From Oxalobacteraceae bacterium (lineage in GTDB: Bacteria; Pseudomonadota; Gammaproteobacteria; Burkholderiales; Burkholderiaceae_D), in contig JANXTY010000048.1 of NCBI GenBank assembly GCA_025352145.1, positions 1-64,000 of the forward strand: a stretch of DNA of 64,000 bases. Direction: 5' to 3'. The position numbers and the translations under genes are program-made. Under the pieces are notes generated by a model that saw only the letters and a program-made list of their open reading frames with translations, did not search any database and was not told where the DNA came from. Shown here one piece after another: positions 19,691 through 27,906 of this stretch. Positions within the stretch are counted from its first letter, which is position 1, and the number at the start of each line of letters is the position of its first letter.

Positions 19691-20923
19691 ATGACAAAAG
19701 ATGCAAAAAACCTGATCGTTGGACTCGACATAGGCACCTCTAAAGTGGTCGCGGTAGTCGCCGAGGTCATGCACGATGGACGACACGAAGTGATTGGTCT
19801 TGGGCAGCATGAATCGAAGGGACTAAAAAAAGGCGTCGTCGTCAATATCGAGGCGACAGTGGAATCGATCCAGCGCGCTTTGGAAGAAGCCGAGCTGATG
19901 GCTGATTGCAAAATTAAGAATGTGTATGCCGGTATTGCGGGCAGTCACATTCGTAGCTTCAATTCCAGCGGCATGGTGGCGATCAAAGATAAGGAAGTCA
20001 CCGCAGCCGATGTCGCGCGCGTGATCGAGACCGCCAAGGCCGTCAATATTCCTACCGATCAGCAGCTCTTGCATACTGTGCCGCAGGAATTCATTGTTGA
20101 CAACCAGGAAGATGTGCGTGAGCCGATTGGCATGAGCGGCATCCGGCTTGAAGTCAAAGTACATATCGTCACGGGGGCGGTTTCTGCCGTACAAAATATT
20201 GTGAAGTGCGTGCGGCGCTGCGGCCTCGAAGTTTCCGATCTGATTTTGCAACCGATGGCTTCTGCCGATGCGGTGTTGACGCAGGATGAAAAAGAATTGG
20301 GTGTGGTGTTGATCGATATTGGCGGCGGCACCACCGATGTGGCGGTGTTTACGGAAGGTGCGATTCGCCATACTGCGGTGATCCCCATTGCTGGGGACCA
20401 AATCACCAACGACATTGCGATGGCGTTGCGCACGCCGACTTCCGAGGCGGAAGAAATTAAATTGCGCTACGGCGTTGCCAAACAGGTTTTGGCCGACCCG
20501 GGCGAAACGCTTGAAGTCCCTGGTTTGGGTGATCGAGGCCCGCGCATTCTATCGCGCCAGGCGTTAGCTGCGGTGATTGAGCCGCGAGTGGAAGAGTTGT
20601 TTGCGCTGGTGCACCAAGTCGTGCGCGAATCGGGATATGAAGAGGTGTTATCGAGCGGTATCGTACTCACGGGTGGTTCGGCGATGATGCCCGGCATGAT
20701 TGAACTGGCGGAGGACATTTTCCTCAAGCCGGCGCGTTTGGGAACGCCAGATTATCGCGGGCAACTGGCCGATGTGGTGCGCAGTCCGCGCTATTCGACT
20801 GTTCTTGGTTTGTTGCTGGAAGCGAAAAAACAATATTTGCGTGGCCACATGATCACGCGTCAGGAAGGATCGTTGCAAGCAGTGTGGCAACGCATGAAGG
20901 AATTATTTTTAGGTACTTTTTAG
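19691..20923 (+). CDS. ftsA: cell division protein FtsA
   Basis: A 410-residue actin-like ATPase that anchors FtsZ to the membrane. Phosphate-binding and adenosine motifs are present: VGLDIGTSKVVAVVAE near residue 10, IDIGGGTTDVAVF near 205 and VLTGGSAMMPGM near 327. The C-terminus ends in an amphipathic helix (QAVWQRMKELFLGTF) typical of the membrane-targeting sequence. Confidence 0.97.
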   Translation: MTKDAKNLIVGLDIGTSKVVAVVAEVMHDGRHEVIGLGQHESKGLKKGVVVNIEATVESIQRALEEAELMADCKIKNVYAGIAGSHIRSFNSSGMVAIKDKEVTAADVARVIETAKAVNIPTDQQLLHTVPQEFIVDNQEDVREPIGMSGIRLEVKVHIVTGAVSAVQNIVKCVRRCGLEVSDLILQPMASADAVLTQDEKELGVVLIDIGGGTTDVAVFTEGAIRHTAVIPIAGDQITNDIAMALRTPTSEAEEIKLRYGVAKQVLADPGETLEVPGLGDRGPRILSRQALAAVIEPRVEELFALVHQVVRESGYEEVLSSGIVLTGGSAMMPGMIELAEDIFLKPARLGTPDYRGQLADVVRSPRYSTVLGLLLEAKKQYLRGHMITRQEGSLQAVWQRMKELFLGTF

Positions 20924-21242
20924 CAGATGGTTGATAAAGATAATGCACGCAGAATTGATCAATTTACTCGTAGGGGAAATGGATGCGCATTGGCATTTGT
21001 CAAGCTGTTCCGGTTTCGGTGCGCGAGGTGCGCCGTAAGGTATTTCGTTCATCGGGTTAACGTGGCTTATGGTGTGAATTATGTTGTGGATTGTGTGGTG
21101 ATGTAGTGCGGTAGTGATAGTTTTTTATAAGTAAATCGTTTTTTATTTTTTTTGAATTAACCGCAGTTTTCAACCGCTAGGCATCTCATCGCGCGAGGCT
21201 TAGCGTCTGAAAACCGCATTTGATATCTGATAGGAGTTCATC
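20924..21242 (+). other. intergenic region ftsA-ftsZ (319 bp)
   Basis: No gene is supported here. There is a T-rich stretch at about 21119-21153 and an AGGAG ribosome binding site at 21232-21236 for ftsZ. The length suggests that ftsZ has promoters of its own, but I could not pick one with confidence. Confidence 0.5.
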
Positions 21243-22445
21243 ATGGAGTTTGATATGGTCGATAACGCAACCCAAGGTACCGTGATCAAAGTCGTTGGCG
21301 TCGGTGGCGCAGGTGGAAATGCAGTGCAGCATATGATTAACCGAGGTGTTTCCGGTGTTGAATTTATTGCCGCTAATACCGATGCACAGGCGCTGGCTAA
21401 TTCTGACGCGCATAACATAATTCAGATCGGTGAAAGCGGTCTGGGTGCAGGTATGAAACCGGCAGTCGGACGCCAATTGGCGGAAGACTCCAGGGCCCGT
21501 ATCGAAGACGCATTGCGCGGTGCGCACATGGTCTTTATCGCGGCAGGCATGGGCGGCGGCACCGGTACTGGTGCTGCACCCGTGGTGGCAGAGATCGCCA
21601 AGTCGCTGGGCGCATTGACGGTGGCTGTCGTGTCTAAGCCGTTTTCGTATGAAGGACAAAAATGCATGGATATTGCCGACGAAGGTCTGGAGGCATTATC
21701 CCAGCACGTCGATTCCTTGATCATCATCCTGAATGAAAAACTGGAAGAGATTTACGAAGACGACAGCATGATCGAGTGGCTGCAGCATGCGGACGACGTC
21801 CTCAACAATGCAGTGGCAGGGATTGCCGAGATCATCAATGTTCCGGGCCATATCAATGTGGATTTTAACGACGTTAAAACCATTATGAGCGAGCAGGGAA
21901 AAGCCATGATGGGCACCGCTACTGCCTCTGGCGTAGATCGTGCGCGCATTGCAGCAGAACAAGCGGTCGCATCACCCTTACTCGATGGCATTGACCTGTC
22001 AGGTGCACGGGGCGTGTTGGTCAACGTCACAGCAAGCCGTGGTTTGAAAGGCAAGGAGATCAAGGAGGTCATGGCGGCAGTACGGGCTTTTGCTGCGCCG
22101 GATGCTTCGATCGCGCAAGGGATTGCGTACGATGACAAGATGGGAGACGACATCCGTGTCACGGTGGTCGCCACCGGACTGGGTCGTTCCAAGAAGGCCA
22201 TGCAATTGGTGCAGACACCGATGTTGCGTACCGGTACGAGTAATGAGCCGATGATGGCGGCATCCGGCTCAGGTACATCCTTTGGTCAAGGCTTGGGAAA
22301 AAGTGCTTCGGCGGCCACTTTCGACGCCCTTAAAACACCGTCGGTATGGCGTAGTCAATCCGCCTCCGATACGGTTCGGGCGATGGAGAAAAATGGAATG
22401 GAGACCTACGATATTCCTGCATTTTTGCGCAAGCAGGCTGATTAG
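21243..22445 (+). CDS. ftsZ: cell division protein FtsZ
   Basis: A 400-residue tubulin-like GTPase that forms the Z-ring. The GTP-binding signature GGGTGTG is at residues 104-110, the T7 loop around NVDFNDVKTIM is present, and the C-terminal conserved peptide ends DIPAFLRKQAD, the docking site for FtsA. ATG 21243 has AGGAG six bases upstream; another ATG four codons later is less well placed. It ends the dcw cluster. Confidence 0.98.
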   Translation: MEFDMVDNATQGTVIKVVGVGGAGGNAVQHMINRGVSGVEFIAANTDAQALANSDAHNIIQIGESGLGAGMKPAVGRQLAEDSRARIEDALRGAHMVFIAAGMGGGTGTGAAPVVAEIAKSLGALTVAVVSKPFSYEGQKCMDIADEGLEALSQHVDSLIIILNEKLEEIYEDDSMIEWLQHADDVLNNAVAGIAEIINVPGHINVDFNDVKTIMSEQGKAMMGTATASGVDRARIAAEQAVASPLLDGIDLSGARGVLVNVTASRGLKGKEIKEVMAAVRAFAAPDASIAQGIAYDDKMGDDIRVTVVATGLGRSKKAMQLVQTPMLRTGTSNEPMMAASGSGTSFGQGLGKSASAATFDALKTPSVWRSQSASDTVRAMEKNGMETYDIPAFLRKQAD

Positions 22446-22610
22446 GTCGGGTTTTCCGGGAGGTTCCCGGATGTGGCTGAATTATTTTTTTGATCGTCGG
22501 CAAGAAAAAAAAGATTCAGGCATACTGCGGTTTGCGCGCCGTGTTGGAAGCGAAATAGTGGGCTTTCAGCGCGGCGTTTTCACTACCGAAAACTCTATAA
22601 GGACACCATC

Positions 22611-23117
22611 ATGACCATAAAAATCGGCGACAAATTGCCAGAAGGAACGCTTTCAGAATTCATCGAGTCTGCAACCGAAGGCTGTGCGCTTGGCCCGAAT
22701 ACGTTTAATGTCAGCGATTTGACCAAGGGTAAAAAAATCGCAGTTTTTGGTTTGCCCGGCGCGTATACCCCGACCTGTTCGGCACAGCACGTTCCCGGTT
22801 ATGTGGCGCACGCTGCTAGGTTCAAGGCGAAGGGTGTCGATGAAATCTGGTGTATCTCGGTCAACGACGCATTCGTGATGGGGGCATGGGGCCGCGACCA
22901 GAAGGCGACGGGCGTGGTACGTATGATGGCTGATGGCAACGCCGCCTTTAGCAAGGCACTTGGTCTGGATGCAGATTTCTCCAAACATGGCATGGGCACG
23001 CGTTCGCAACGTTATGCGATGCTGGTTGAAGATGGTGTGGTGAAACAGTTGAACGTCGAAGTGGGTGGCGCTTTTGAAGCCTCTAAAGCGGAAACCTTGC
23101 TAGCGCAGTTGGGATAA
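22611..23117 (+). CDS. peroxiredoxin (Prx5-like)
   Basis: A 168-residue thiol peroxidase of the Prx5/redoxin family, cytoplasmic by absence of a signal. The peroxidatic cysteine is C56 in PGAYTPTC. The typical GWGRD-like segment appears as GAWGRDQKATG. It reduces hydroperoxides using thiol donors. AAGGA lies about ten bases before ATG 22611. A strong terminator follows the stop, so it is probably a single-gene unit or the last gene read from ftsZ. Confidence 0.93.
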   Translation: MTIKIGDKLPEGTLSEFIESATEGCALGPNTFNVSDLTKGKKIAVFGLPGAYTPTCSAQHVPGYVAHAARFKAKGVDEIWCISVNDAFVMGAWGRDQKATGVVRMMADGNAAFSKALGLDADFSKHGMGTRSQRYAMLVEDGVVKQLNVEVGGAFEASKAETLLAQLG

Positions 23118-23132
23118 CTGTTCTTTCGGCAT

Positions 23133-23162
23133 AAAAAAACAGCGCTGCGGCGCTGTTTTTTT
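23133..23162 (+). terminator. Rho-independent terminator after the peroxiredoxin gene
   Basis: AACAGCGC and GCGCTGTT form a stem closed by a TGCG loop. An A-run precedes it and a T-run follows, so it may work in both directions and also serve the convergent esterase gene. Confidence 0.85.
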
Positions 23163-23241
23163 ATATGTCAATGGCAGTGTTATCCAATCCATTTTTGGGA
23201 AGCTATGCCCCAATGTTGGTTTTCGGTTTAGGCATCTACTA

Positions 23242-24657
23242 TCAGAGTACGGTTAGTTCGTCGATGTTTGCCAGATCAGCGCCGTTGGATTTGAGTTCAA
23301 TCGTATTAGTTGTGCCGCTGGTGAGCGTCGCTGGCACGTCTAAGGTATCCCATGTTGTGAATGCGCCCGTCGCGTTGAAGGTAATGTTGCTTGTCGTGCC
23401 ATTGACCACAAGTTGGCCGGTGCGTGCAGCAGTACCGCCCAGAGCGAAACGGAAGCGCAGTGTGTGACTACCGCCAGTACCGCCGCTCACATTATTGAAT
23501 GCAAGAGTGCCGCCAGTGGTCGGAAAGTTGACATACCCTGAACCGTTGTAACCTGTGTTAACGCTCTCGACTACCGTCCCTGTGCCTGAAAGCGTACCTG
23601 ATTCTGCTGCATATGCAGTGCTACCGCCAGAAAATGTGGCAGTGATCGTTTTGGCTGCGGCCCCCATTGTGAAGGTGGTGTTGTGCTTGGTACCCGTGAT
23701 CCCGCCACTCCAGTTGACGAAGGAGTAGCCTGCATTGGGCCAAACATAAGCGGTAACGGTGATGCCAGCGGGGAAATATTCCGTGCGCGTGACCAAACCT
23801 GCGGCGGAATTGTTTGTGTTGAACGTGACTTTGTACGTGGGCGCTAGAAACGGAATCAGTTTGCTCACGTTGGCGTCACCACTCAAACTGCGAATGCCTG
23901 CAACGAATAATTTCGATAGTTCGATGGCCCCCATTTCCTGGAAATGCACATCGTCCGAGTTTCCATTCGGGTAATTCGGCCACTGGCCCGCTACGTAGTG
24001 GTTATACATAAAATTCGTGGAATATGTCTGTCCTACGGATTGCATGAGGGCGATGGCGCGTTGATCCAGATCGATAAGCGGCACGCCGAGTGTTCCCGCG
24101 AGTTGGCGGCTCGCGACAGGATAATCGTGGTATGCGGCGTAGACCGTGGGTGGCGTCGTGGCGTTCCACGCGTTACGCGGTTGGGTTGCAACGATGATGG
24201 GAAAAGCGCCTTTGGCTTTGGTCTCATTGACGAATAAGGTGAGGTAATCCTTGAACGTTGTAAACGGTACAGTGTGCCGTGCAGCATCGGCGGCGGCGTC
24301 ATTGATGCCGAAACCGATGGTCACATAGTCGCCCGGCTTCAGCAGACTTTTTACCGCAGCCCATTGGTTGTCGTAATAGCTTTTTGAACTCGTTCCGCCC
24401 ACGCCTTTATCCACGATCGTCACCTTGCTGGAATCAAAGAAGAATGGCAGTACCTGCCCCCAGCCGGTGCGTGGATAGTAGCCCGCCGTGTAAGCTTGAA
24501 CTGTCGAATCGCCGACAGTGTAAATAGTGGGAATGGCTGCTGCGCTCGTCGCCAGCAATGAGGCCTTCGTCGCGTCACTACTGTTGCCGCCGCAACCAAA
24601 TAGCAATGTAAATAATGTGAGGCCAGCGAATGAAGCTATCATTTGACGTTTGTTCAA
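23242..24657 (-). CDS. secreted SGNH esterase lipoprotein, rhamnogalacturonan acetylesterase-like (CE12)
   Basis: A 471-residue exported protein. A lipoprotein signal ends at C22 (LLFGC). The SGNH/GDSL esterase domain spans about residues 42-258: block I GDST with nucleophile S51, block III GFGIND with N119, and block V DDVH with D235 and H238. The arrangement and the GDSTVQ start resemble rhamnogalacturonan acetylesterases, which deacetylate pectin. It is followed by a bacterial repeat domain (about 275-344, VTFNTNN to ITATFSGG) and a C-terminal CBM35/CBM6-like carbohydrate-binding domain (about 349-471). It sits between peroxiredoxin and lpxC, genes I expect to be adjacent in relatives, so it is probably an insertion. 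The exact substrate is inferred. Confidence 0.82.
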   Translation of the reverse strand: MNKRQMIASFAGLTLFTLLFGCGGNSSDATKASLLATSAAAIPTIYTVGDSTVQAYTAGYYPRTGWGQVLPFFFDSSKVTIVDKGVGGTSSKSYYDNQWAAVKSLLKPGDYVTIGFGINDAAADAARHTVPFTTFKDYLTLFVNETKAKGAFPIIVATQPRNAWNATTPPTVYAAYHDYPVASRQLAGTLGVPLIDLDQRAIALMQSVGQTYSTNFMYNHYVAGQWPNYPNGNSDDVHFQEMGAIELSKLFVAGIRSLSGDANVSKLIPFLAPTYKVTFNTNNSAAGLVTRTEYFPAGITVTAYVWPNAGYSFVNWSGGITGTKHNTTFTMGAAAKTITATFSGGSTAYAAESGTLSGTGTVVESVNTGYNGSGYVNFPTTGGTLAFNNVSGGTGGSHTLRFRFALGGTAARTGQLVVNGTTSNITFNATGAFTTWDTLDVPATLTSGTTNTIELKSNGADLANIDELTVL

Positions 24658-24983
24658 TTTTTTCTCCGAAATATGTTTTCTTATGCGTCAAGGCTGCACT
24701 GAGCCATGCCATACGCATGGTACATAACAGCCATTCGCAATTAGAATAATATGTGTACTCGGAGGAAAATAATCATTTTTATGAGCGATTCAGAGGGTTT
24801 AATGGAGGCTGTTCACTGAAGAGAAAATTGAGGATTTACGCAAAATCGTCTCAGCGCGTTACGCAATAGTCCAACGATGTGCTGATACTACTGCCGACCA
24901 AGCTTATTCAAACTGCAAGCGCTACGCGCTGCGAATATCAGTTAGGTATGTTGTTGATGATCTTGCCAGCTTATAATCTCTCC
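24658..24983. other. divergent intergenic region, esterase and lpxC (326 bp)
   Basis: Holds the promoters of two divergent genes. No ORF is supported. The lpxC -10 element is described separately; no regulator site was recognised for the esterase. Confidence 0.5.
24972..24977 (+). promoter_or_regulatory. lpxC -10 element close to the start codon
   Basis: A perfect TATAAT at 24972-24977 lies six bases before ATG 24984. TTGTTG at 24951-24956 is a weak -35 with 15-bp spacing. No Shine-Dalgarno sequence lies before the ATG, so the transcript may start at or near the A of ATG. Confidence 0.5.
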
Positions 24984-25919
24984 ATGCTTAAACAACGCAC
25001 TATTCAGCAACTAGTCAAAACTATCGGTGTTGGCTTGCATTCGGGCACCAAGGTCGCATTAACTTTACGTCCTGCGGCGTCAGATACCGGGATTGTATTT
25101 CGGCGTGTGGATTTGCATCCAGTGGTCGATTTTCCGGTTTCTGCGACCATTGTCGGCGATACCCGGATGGCATCGACCTTGATTAAGGACGGTGCCAAAG
25201 TCTCCACTGTGGAGCACGTGCTGTCTGCTTGTGCGGGCTTGGGGATCGATAATTTGATCATCGAAGTGAGTGCGGAAGAAATTCCGATCATGGACGGTTC
25301 CGCTTCCTCTTTCGTGTATTTGCTCCAACAAGCGGGTTTGGAAGAACAGCAGGCGCCAAAGAAATTTATCCGTATCAAGAAAGCGGTGGAAATACGTGAA
25401 GGCCACGGCGCTACTGAGAAGTGGGCGCGTCTGGAGCCGTTTGACGGTTTCAAACTCAATTTTTTTATTGAGTTCAATCATCCCGCCGTCGATGGAACTG
25501 GCCAGCGTGCCATTGTCGATTTCGGCGAGGTATCTTATGTCAAGGATGTTTCGAGGGCGCGTACCTTCGGCTTTATGCAAGATGTGGAAACACTTCGTGA
25601 GCTCGGCCTAGCGCGTGGCGGCTCAACCGATAACGTGATTGTGATGGATGAATACCGTATTCTAAATACGGATGGATTACGTTATGAAGATGAGTTTGTG
25701 CGGCATAAAATTCTCGATGCCATTGGCGATTTGTATTTGATCGGGCACCCGTTGTTAGCTAGTTATATGGCACATAAATCGGGTCACGGCTTGAATAATC
25801 AATTGCTGCGAGTCTTGTTGGCCCAGCCCGACGCTTATGAAGTCGTCACTTTTGATACCCTCGAATCCGCCCCACGTTCTTTTGTGCAACAGGCACATCG
25901 AGAGTGGGCGCTAACTTAA
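24984..25919 (+). CDS. lpxC: UDP-3-O-acyl-N-acetylglucosamine deacetylase LpxC
   Basis: A 311-residue zinc enzyme that commits precursors to lipid A. ATG 24984 gives the standard start [21 protein letters not shown]; a longer in-frame reading to 24879 adds 35 residues with no family match. Zinc ligands are visible: H78 in TVEHVLSA, and H241 and D245 in [10 protein letters not shown]; the general base His is in HKSGHGLNN. The length matches the family. No ribosome binding site is seen. Confidence 0.96.
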   Translation: MLKQRTIQQLVKTIGVGLHSGTKVALTLRPAASDTGIVFRRVDLHPVVDFPVSATIVGDTRMASTLIKDGAKVSTVEHVLSACAGLGIDNLIIEVSAEEIPIMDGSASSFVYLLQQAGLEEQQAPKKFIRIKKAVEIREGHGATEKWARLEPFDGFKLNFFIEFNHPAVDGTGQRAIVDFGEVSYVKDVSRARTFGFMQDVETLRELGLARGGSTDNVIVMDEYRILNTDGLRYEDEFVRHKILDAIGDLYLIGHPLLASYMAHKSGHGLNNQLLRVLLAQPDAYEVVTFDTLESAPRSFVQQAHREWALT

Positions 25920-25943
25920 TTGGAAGGCGTGCTGCGTGTGCCG

Positions 25944-26435
25944 TTAAGAATGCCGTTGCACCATCGCGCGTAAAGCTGTTCTTAGCGCCGCATTGCGCGG
26001 CGATTCGTCCAGCGCCTCGCCTAACTTTGCGAATGCGCTCACGGCGGTGGTAGAGAGCGCCAATTGTTTGGGGGGGGGTAATTTTTCGATACCGTCAGCA
26101 ACTTGCACTTTGAGGCGGATTGCGTTAACCTGCCAGCCCGAGTTCAGCAGTTTTTCTTGCAGTCTAGGCAATTGTTGTTTTAGTTTTGCTGTCAGTGCCG
26201 TGTTGGGTGTGGAGAGTATTAATTGTCCCGATTCAAACTGCAGCACGCTGCAAGCGGCAAACATGGCAGGGAGTGCCTTCGCACATTCTTTTTGCAACGC
26301 AATCATGCGTGTCAAAGCAGGTAACAGCGCGGCCATGGTGTCATGCGCGCGTAAAAAATCCACAGCGCCAATCGTCGTAGCGCTGTTACGCGATGTCGAT
26401 GCGGCTTTTTGAGGGGGAGGTGAGGAGGATCGCAT
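25944..26435 (-). CDS. DciA-like DUF721 protein
   Basis: About 163 residues. The DUF721 (DciA-type) core is seen from about residue 25 onward (FLRAHDTMAALLPALTRMIALQKECAKALP) followed by the KH-like segment. DciA proteins help load the replicative helicase DnaB in bacteria lacking DnaC; for this short betaproteobacterial form the role is inferred. ATG 26435 is chosen over 26453 because AAGG lies about eight bases upstream. The coding strand contains a run of nine C (26070-26078), a slippage-prone site. It is convergent with lpxC. Confidence 0.7.
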   Translation of the reverse strand: MRSSSPPPQKAASTSRNSATTIGAVDFLRAHDTMAALLPALTRMIALQKECAKALPAMFAACSVLQFESGQLILSTPNTALTAKLKQQLPRLQEKLLNSGWQVNAIRLKVQVADGIEKLPPPKQLALSTTAVSAFAKLGEALDESPRNAALRTALRAMVQRHS

Positions 26436-26632
26436 TGCGTGAAACCTTATCACACATCAGTACCCGTGAAGAAATAATTGAGGATAGTGGACAGGCTTGG
26501 TCGGCGCACTGCGGCGTAACGGACGCCTTGCATCGTGTCCGGCTAGAACCACCCCACATGGCCCCGTTATTTTTCTTCAATTACTTCTTAATGGGCACTT
26601 AGCGCATGGTGGAATGAGCAAGAGGAGAAAAC

Positions 26633-27583
26633 ATGCAAATTATTCTGCTGCATCCCCGCCTTACGCAAGCCAGGTCAGTCACTTTGACGCGTATTCATGT
26701 CATGGTTGCGGCGCTGTTTTTTATCCTGATCGTATTAGCAAGCGCGGTCTTGCTGCATTACCTGATATTTCGATATGCGGGCAATATAAAGTTGCCCTAT
26801 ATGGCAGACATAGCGACTGCGGCAACCCAGGATGAATCGGGAAGAAAAGACAAATTCTTAAAAGAAAATCTGGCCGTGATGGCCGTCAAGCTCGGAGAAA
26901 TGCAGGCACAGTTAGTTCGCTTGGATGCTTTGGGGGAGCGCGTGCAAGGCCTGTCGGGAGTCAAGCCTGAAGAGTTTAATTTCAAAGAAAAGCCTGGGCG
27001 TGGCGGTGTTGATACCTCAGCGACTAGCCAGAATGGCGTCATGTCGATTTCGGAATTTCAGAAGTTGCTCGACGCGATGGCCCGGGATGTCGAACATCGG
27101 TTCGACTATATGAACGTGGTGGAAACGACTTTGATGACAGATAAAATCAAGTCCAAGTTGCTGCCGACAATTCAACCGGTTAATGTCAGTTATAACGCCT
27201 CAGGATTCGGACGCCGGATTGATCCCTTTAGTGGCCGCACTGCATTTCATGAGGGGATCGATTTCCCTTCTCCGGTGGGAACGCCGATAGTAGCAGCGGC
27301 AGGTGGTGTGGTGATTGCGGCGGAATATCATCCCGAGTTTGGCAATATGCTCGATATCGATCATGGCAACGACATTGTGACGCGTTACGCGCATGCCTCC
27401 CGATTATTGGTCAAAGTAGGTGACATCGTCCGGCGCGGCCAGCATGTCGCCGATATCGGGTCAACGGGACGTTCGACCGGCGCTCACCTCCATTTTGAGG
27501 TCCATGTGAAGGGTGTGGCACAAGATCCGCACAAGTTTCTTTTGGCTGGTGCTGCGCAAGCAGCGTTAGTGTCGTCCCGGTGA
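26633..27583 (+). CDS. M23 family metallopeptidase (LytM domain), membrane-anchored
   Basis: A 316-residue protein with one N-terminal transmembrane helix (about 22-45), a helical linker (about 70-175) and a C-terminal LytM domain. Zinc ligands of M23 peptidases are present: H206 and D210 in FHEGID, and H285/H287 in HLHFEV. With all ligands present it should be an active peptidoglycan endopeptidase rather than an EnvC-like activator. In relatives this gene sits between dciA and secA, as here. Confidence 0.92.
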   Translation: MQIILLHPRLTQARSVTLTRIHVMVAALFFILIVLASAVLLHYLIFRYAGNIKLPYMADIATAATQDESGRKDKFLKENLAVMAVKLGEMQAQLVRLDALGERVQGLSGVKPEEFNFKEKPGRGGVDTSATSQNGVMSISEFQKLLDAMARDVEHRFDYMNVVETTLMTDKIKSKLLPTIQPVNVSYNASGFGRRIDPFSGRTAFHEGIDFPSPVGTPIVAAAGGVVIAAEYHPEFGNMLDIDHGNDIVTRYAHASRLLVKVGDIVRRGQHVADIGSTGRSTGAHLHFEVHVKGVAQDPHKFLLAGAAQAALVSSR

Positions 27584-27906
27584 ATTTTGGGAGATCTTAC
27601 AAGATGTCCCTGGGCTTTTCGTTTGCAGAGCACTTGTTTCCCGCTTAATCATCCCAATCTGCCAGCGATTACGTGATTACCTATTATTAGGCGCCATCAA
27701 AAATATGCTACGGATTGCCTAACCTCTGAGTGGATGAGTCACCATAAAGTGATGTGGTTCACGACCCGGCCAGACATTGAATCGTTCGCAACGATTTTTA
27801 GAGGAGCGCATGATAAAATCCCCCTTTTTGCCATAGTCGGACTCTTGCAGTGGCGCTAAGCCCCTCATAGAGCCTTTTTTTACGGCCGTTTTTTAAGAAC
27901 TCAAGC
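27584..27906 (+). other. intergenic region upstream of secA (323 bp)
   Basis: No gene is supported. The region holds the candidate secA promoter and an untranslated leader of about 80 bases. No SecM-like leader peptide was recognised. Confidence 0.45.
27811..27819 (+). promoter_or_regulatory. extended -10 promoter candidate for secA
   Basis: TGATAAAAT fits the extended -10 form (TG, one base, TAAAAT). No good -35 is visible. The same 11-mer, TGATAAAATCC, occurs upstream of ahcY. Confidence 0.4.

Noticed and set aside
22446-22610. Possible small gene between ftsZ and the peroxiredoxin gene
   Set aside because: The only frame begins within ftsZ in another phase and lacks a start signal of its own.
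24879-24983. 35-residue N-terminal extension of LpxC
   Set aside because: LpxC proteins begin with MLKQRTIQQ or similar; the extension spans the TATAAT promoter element.
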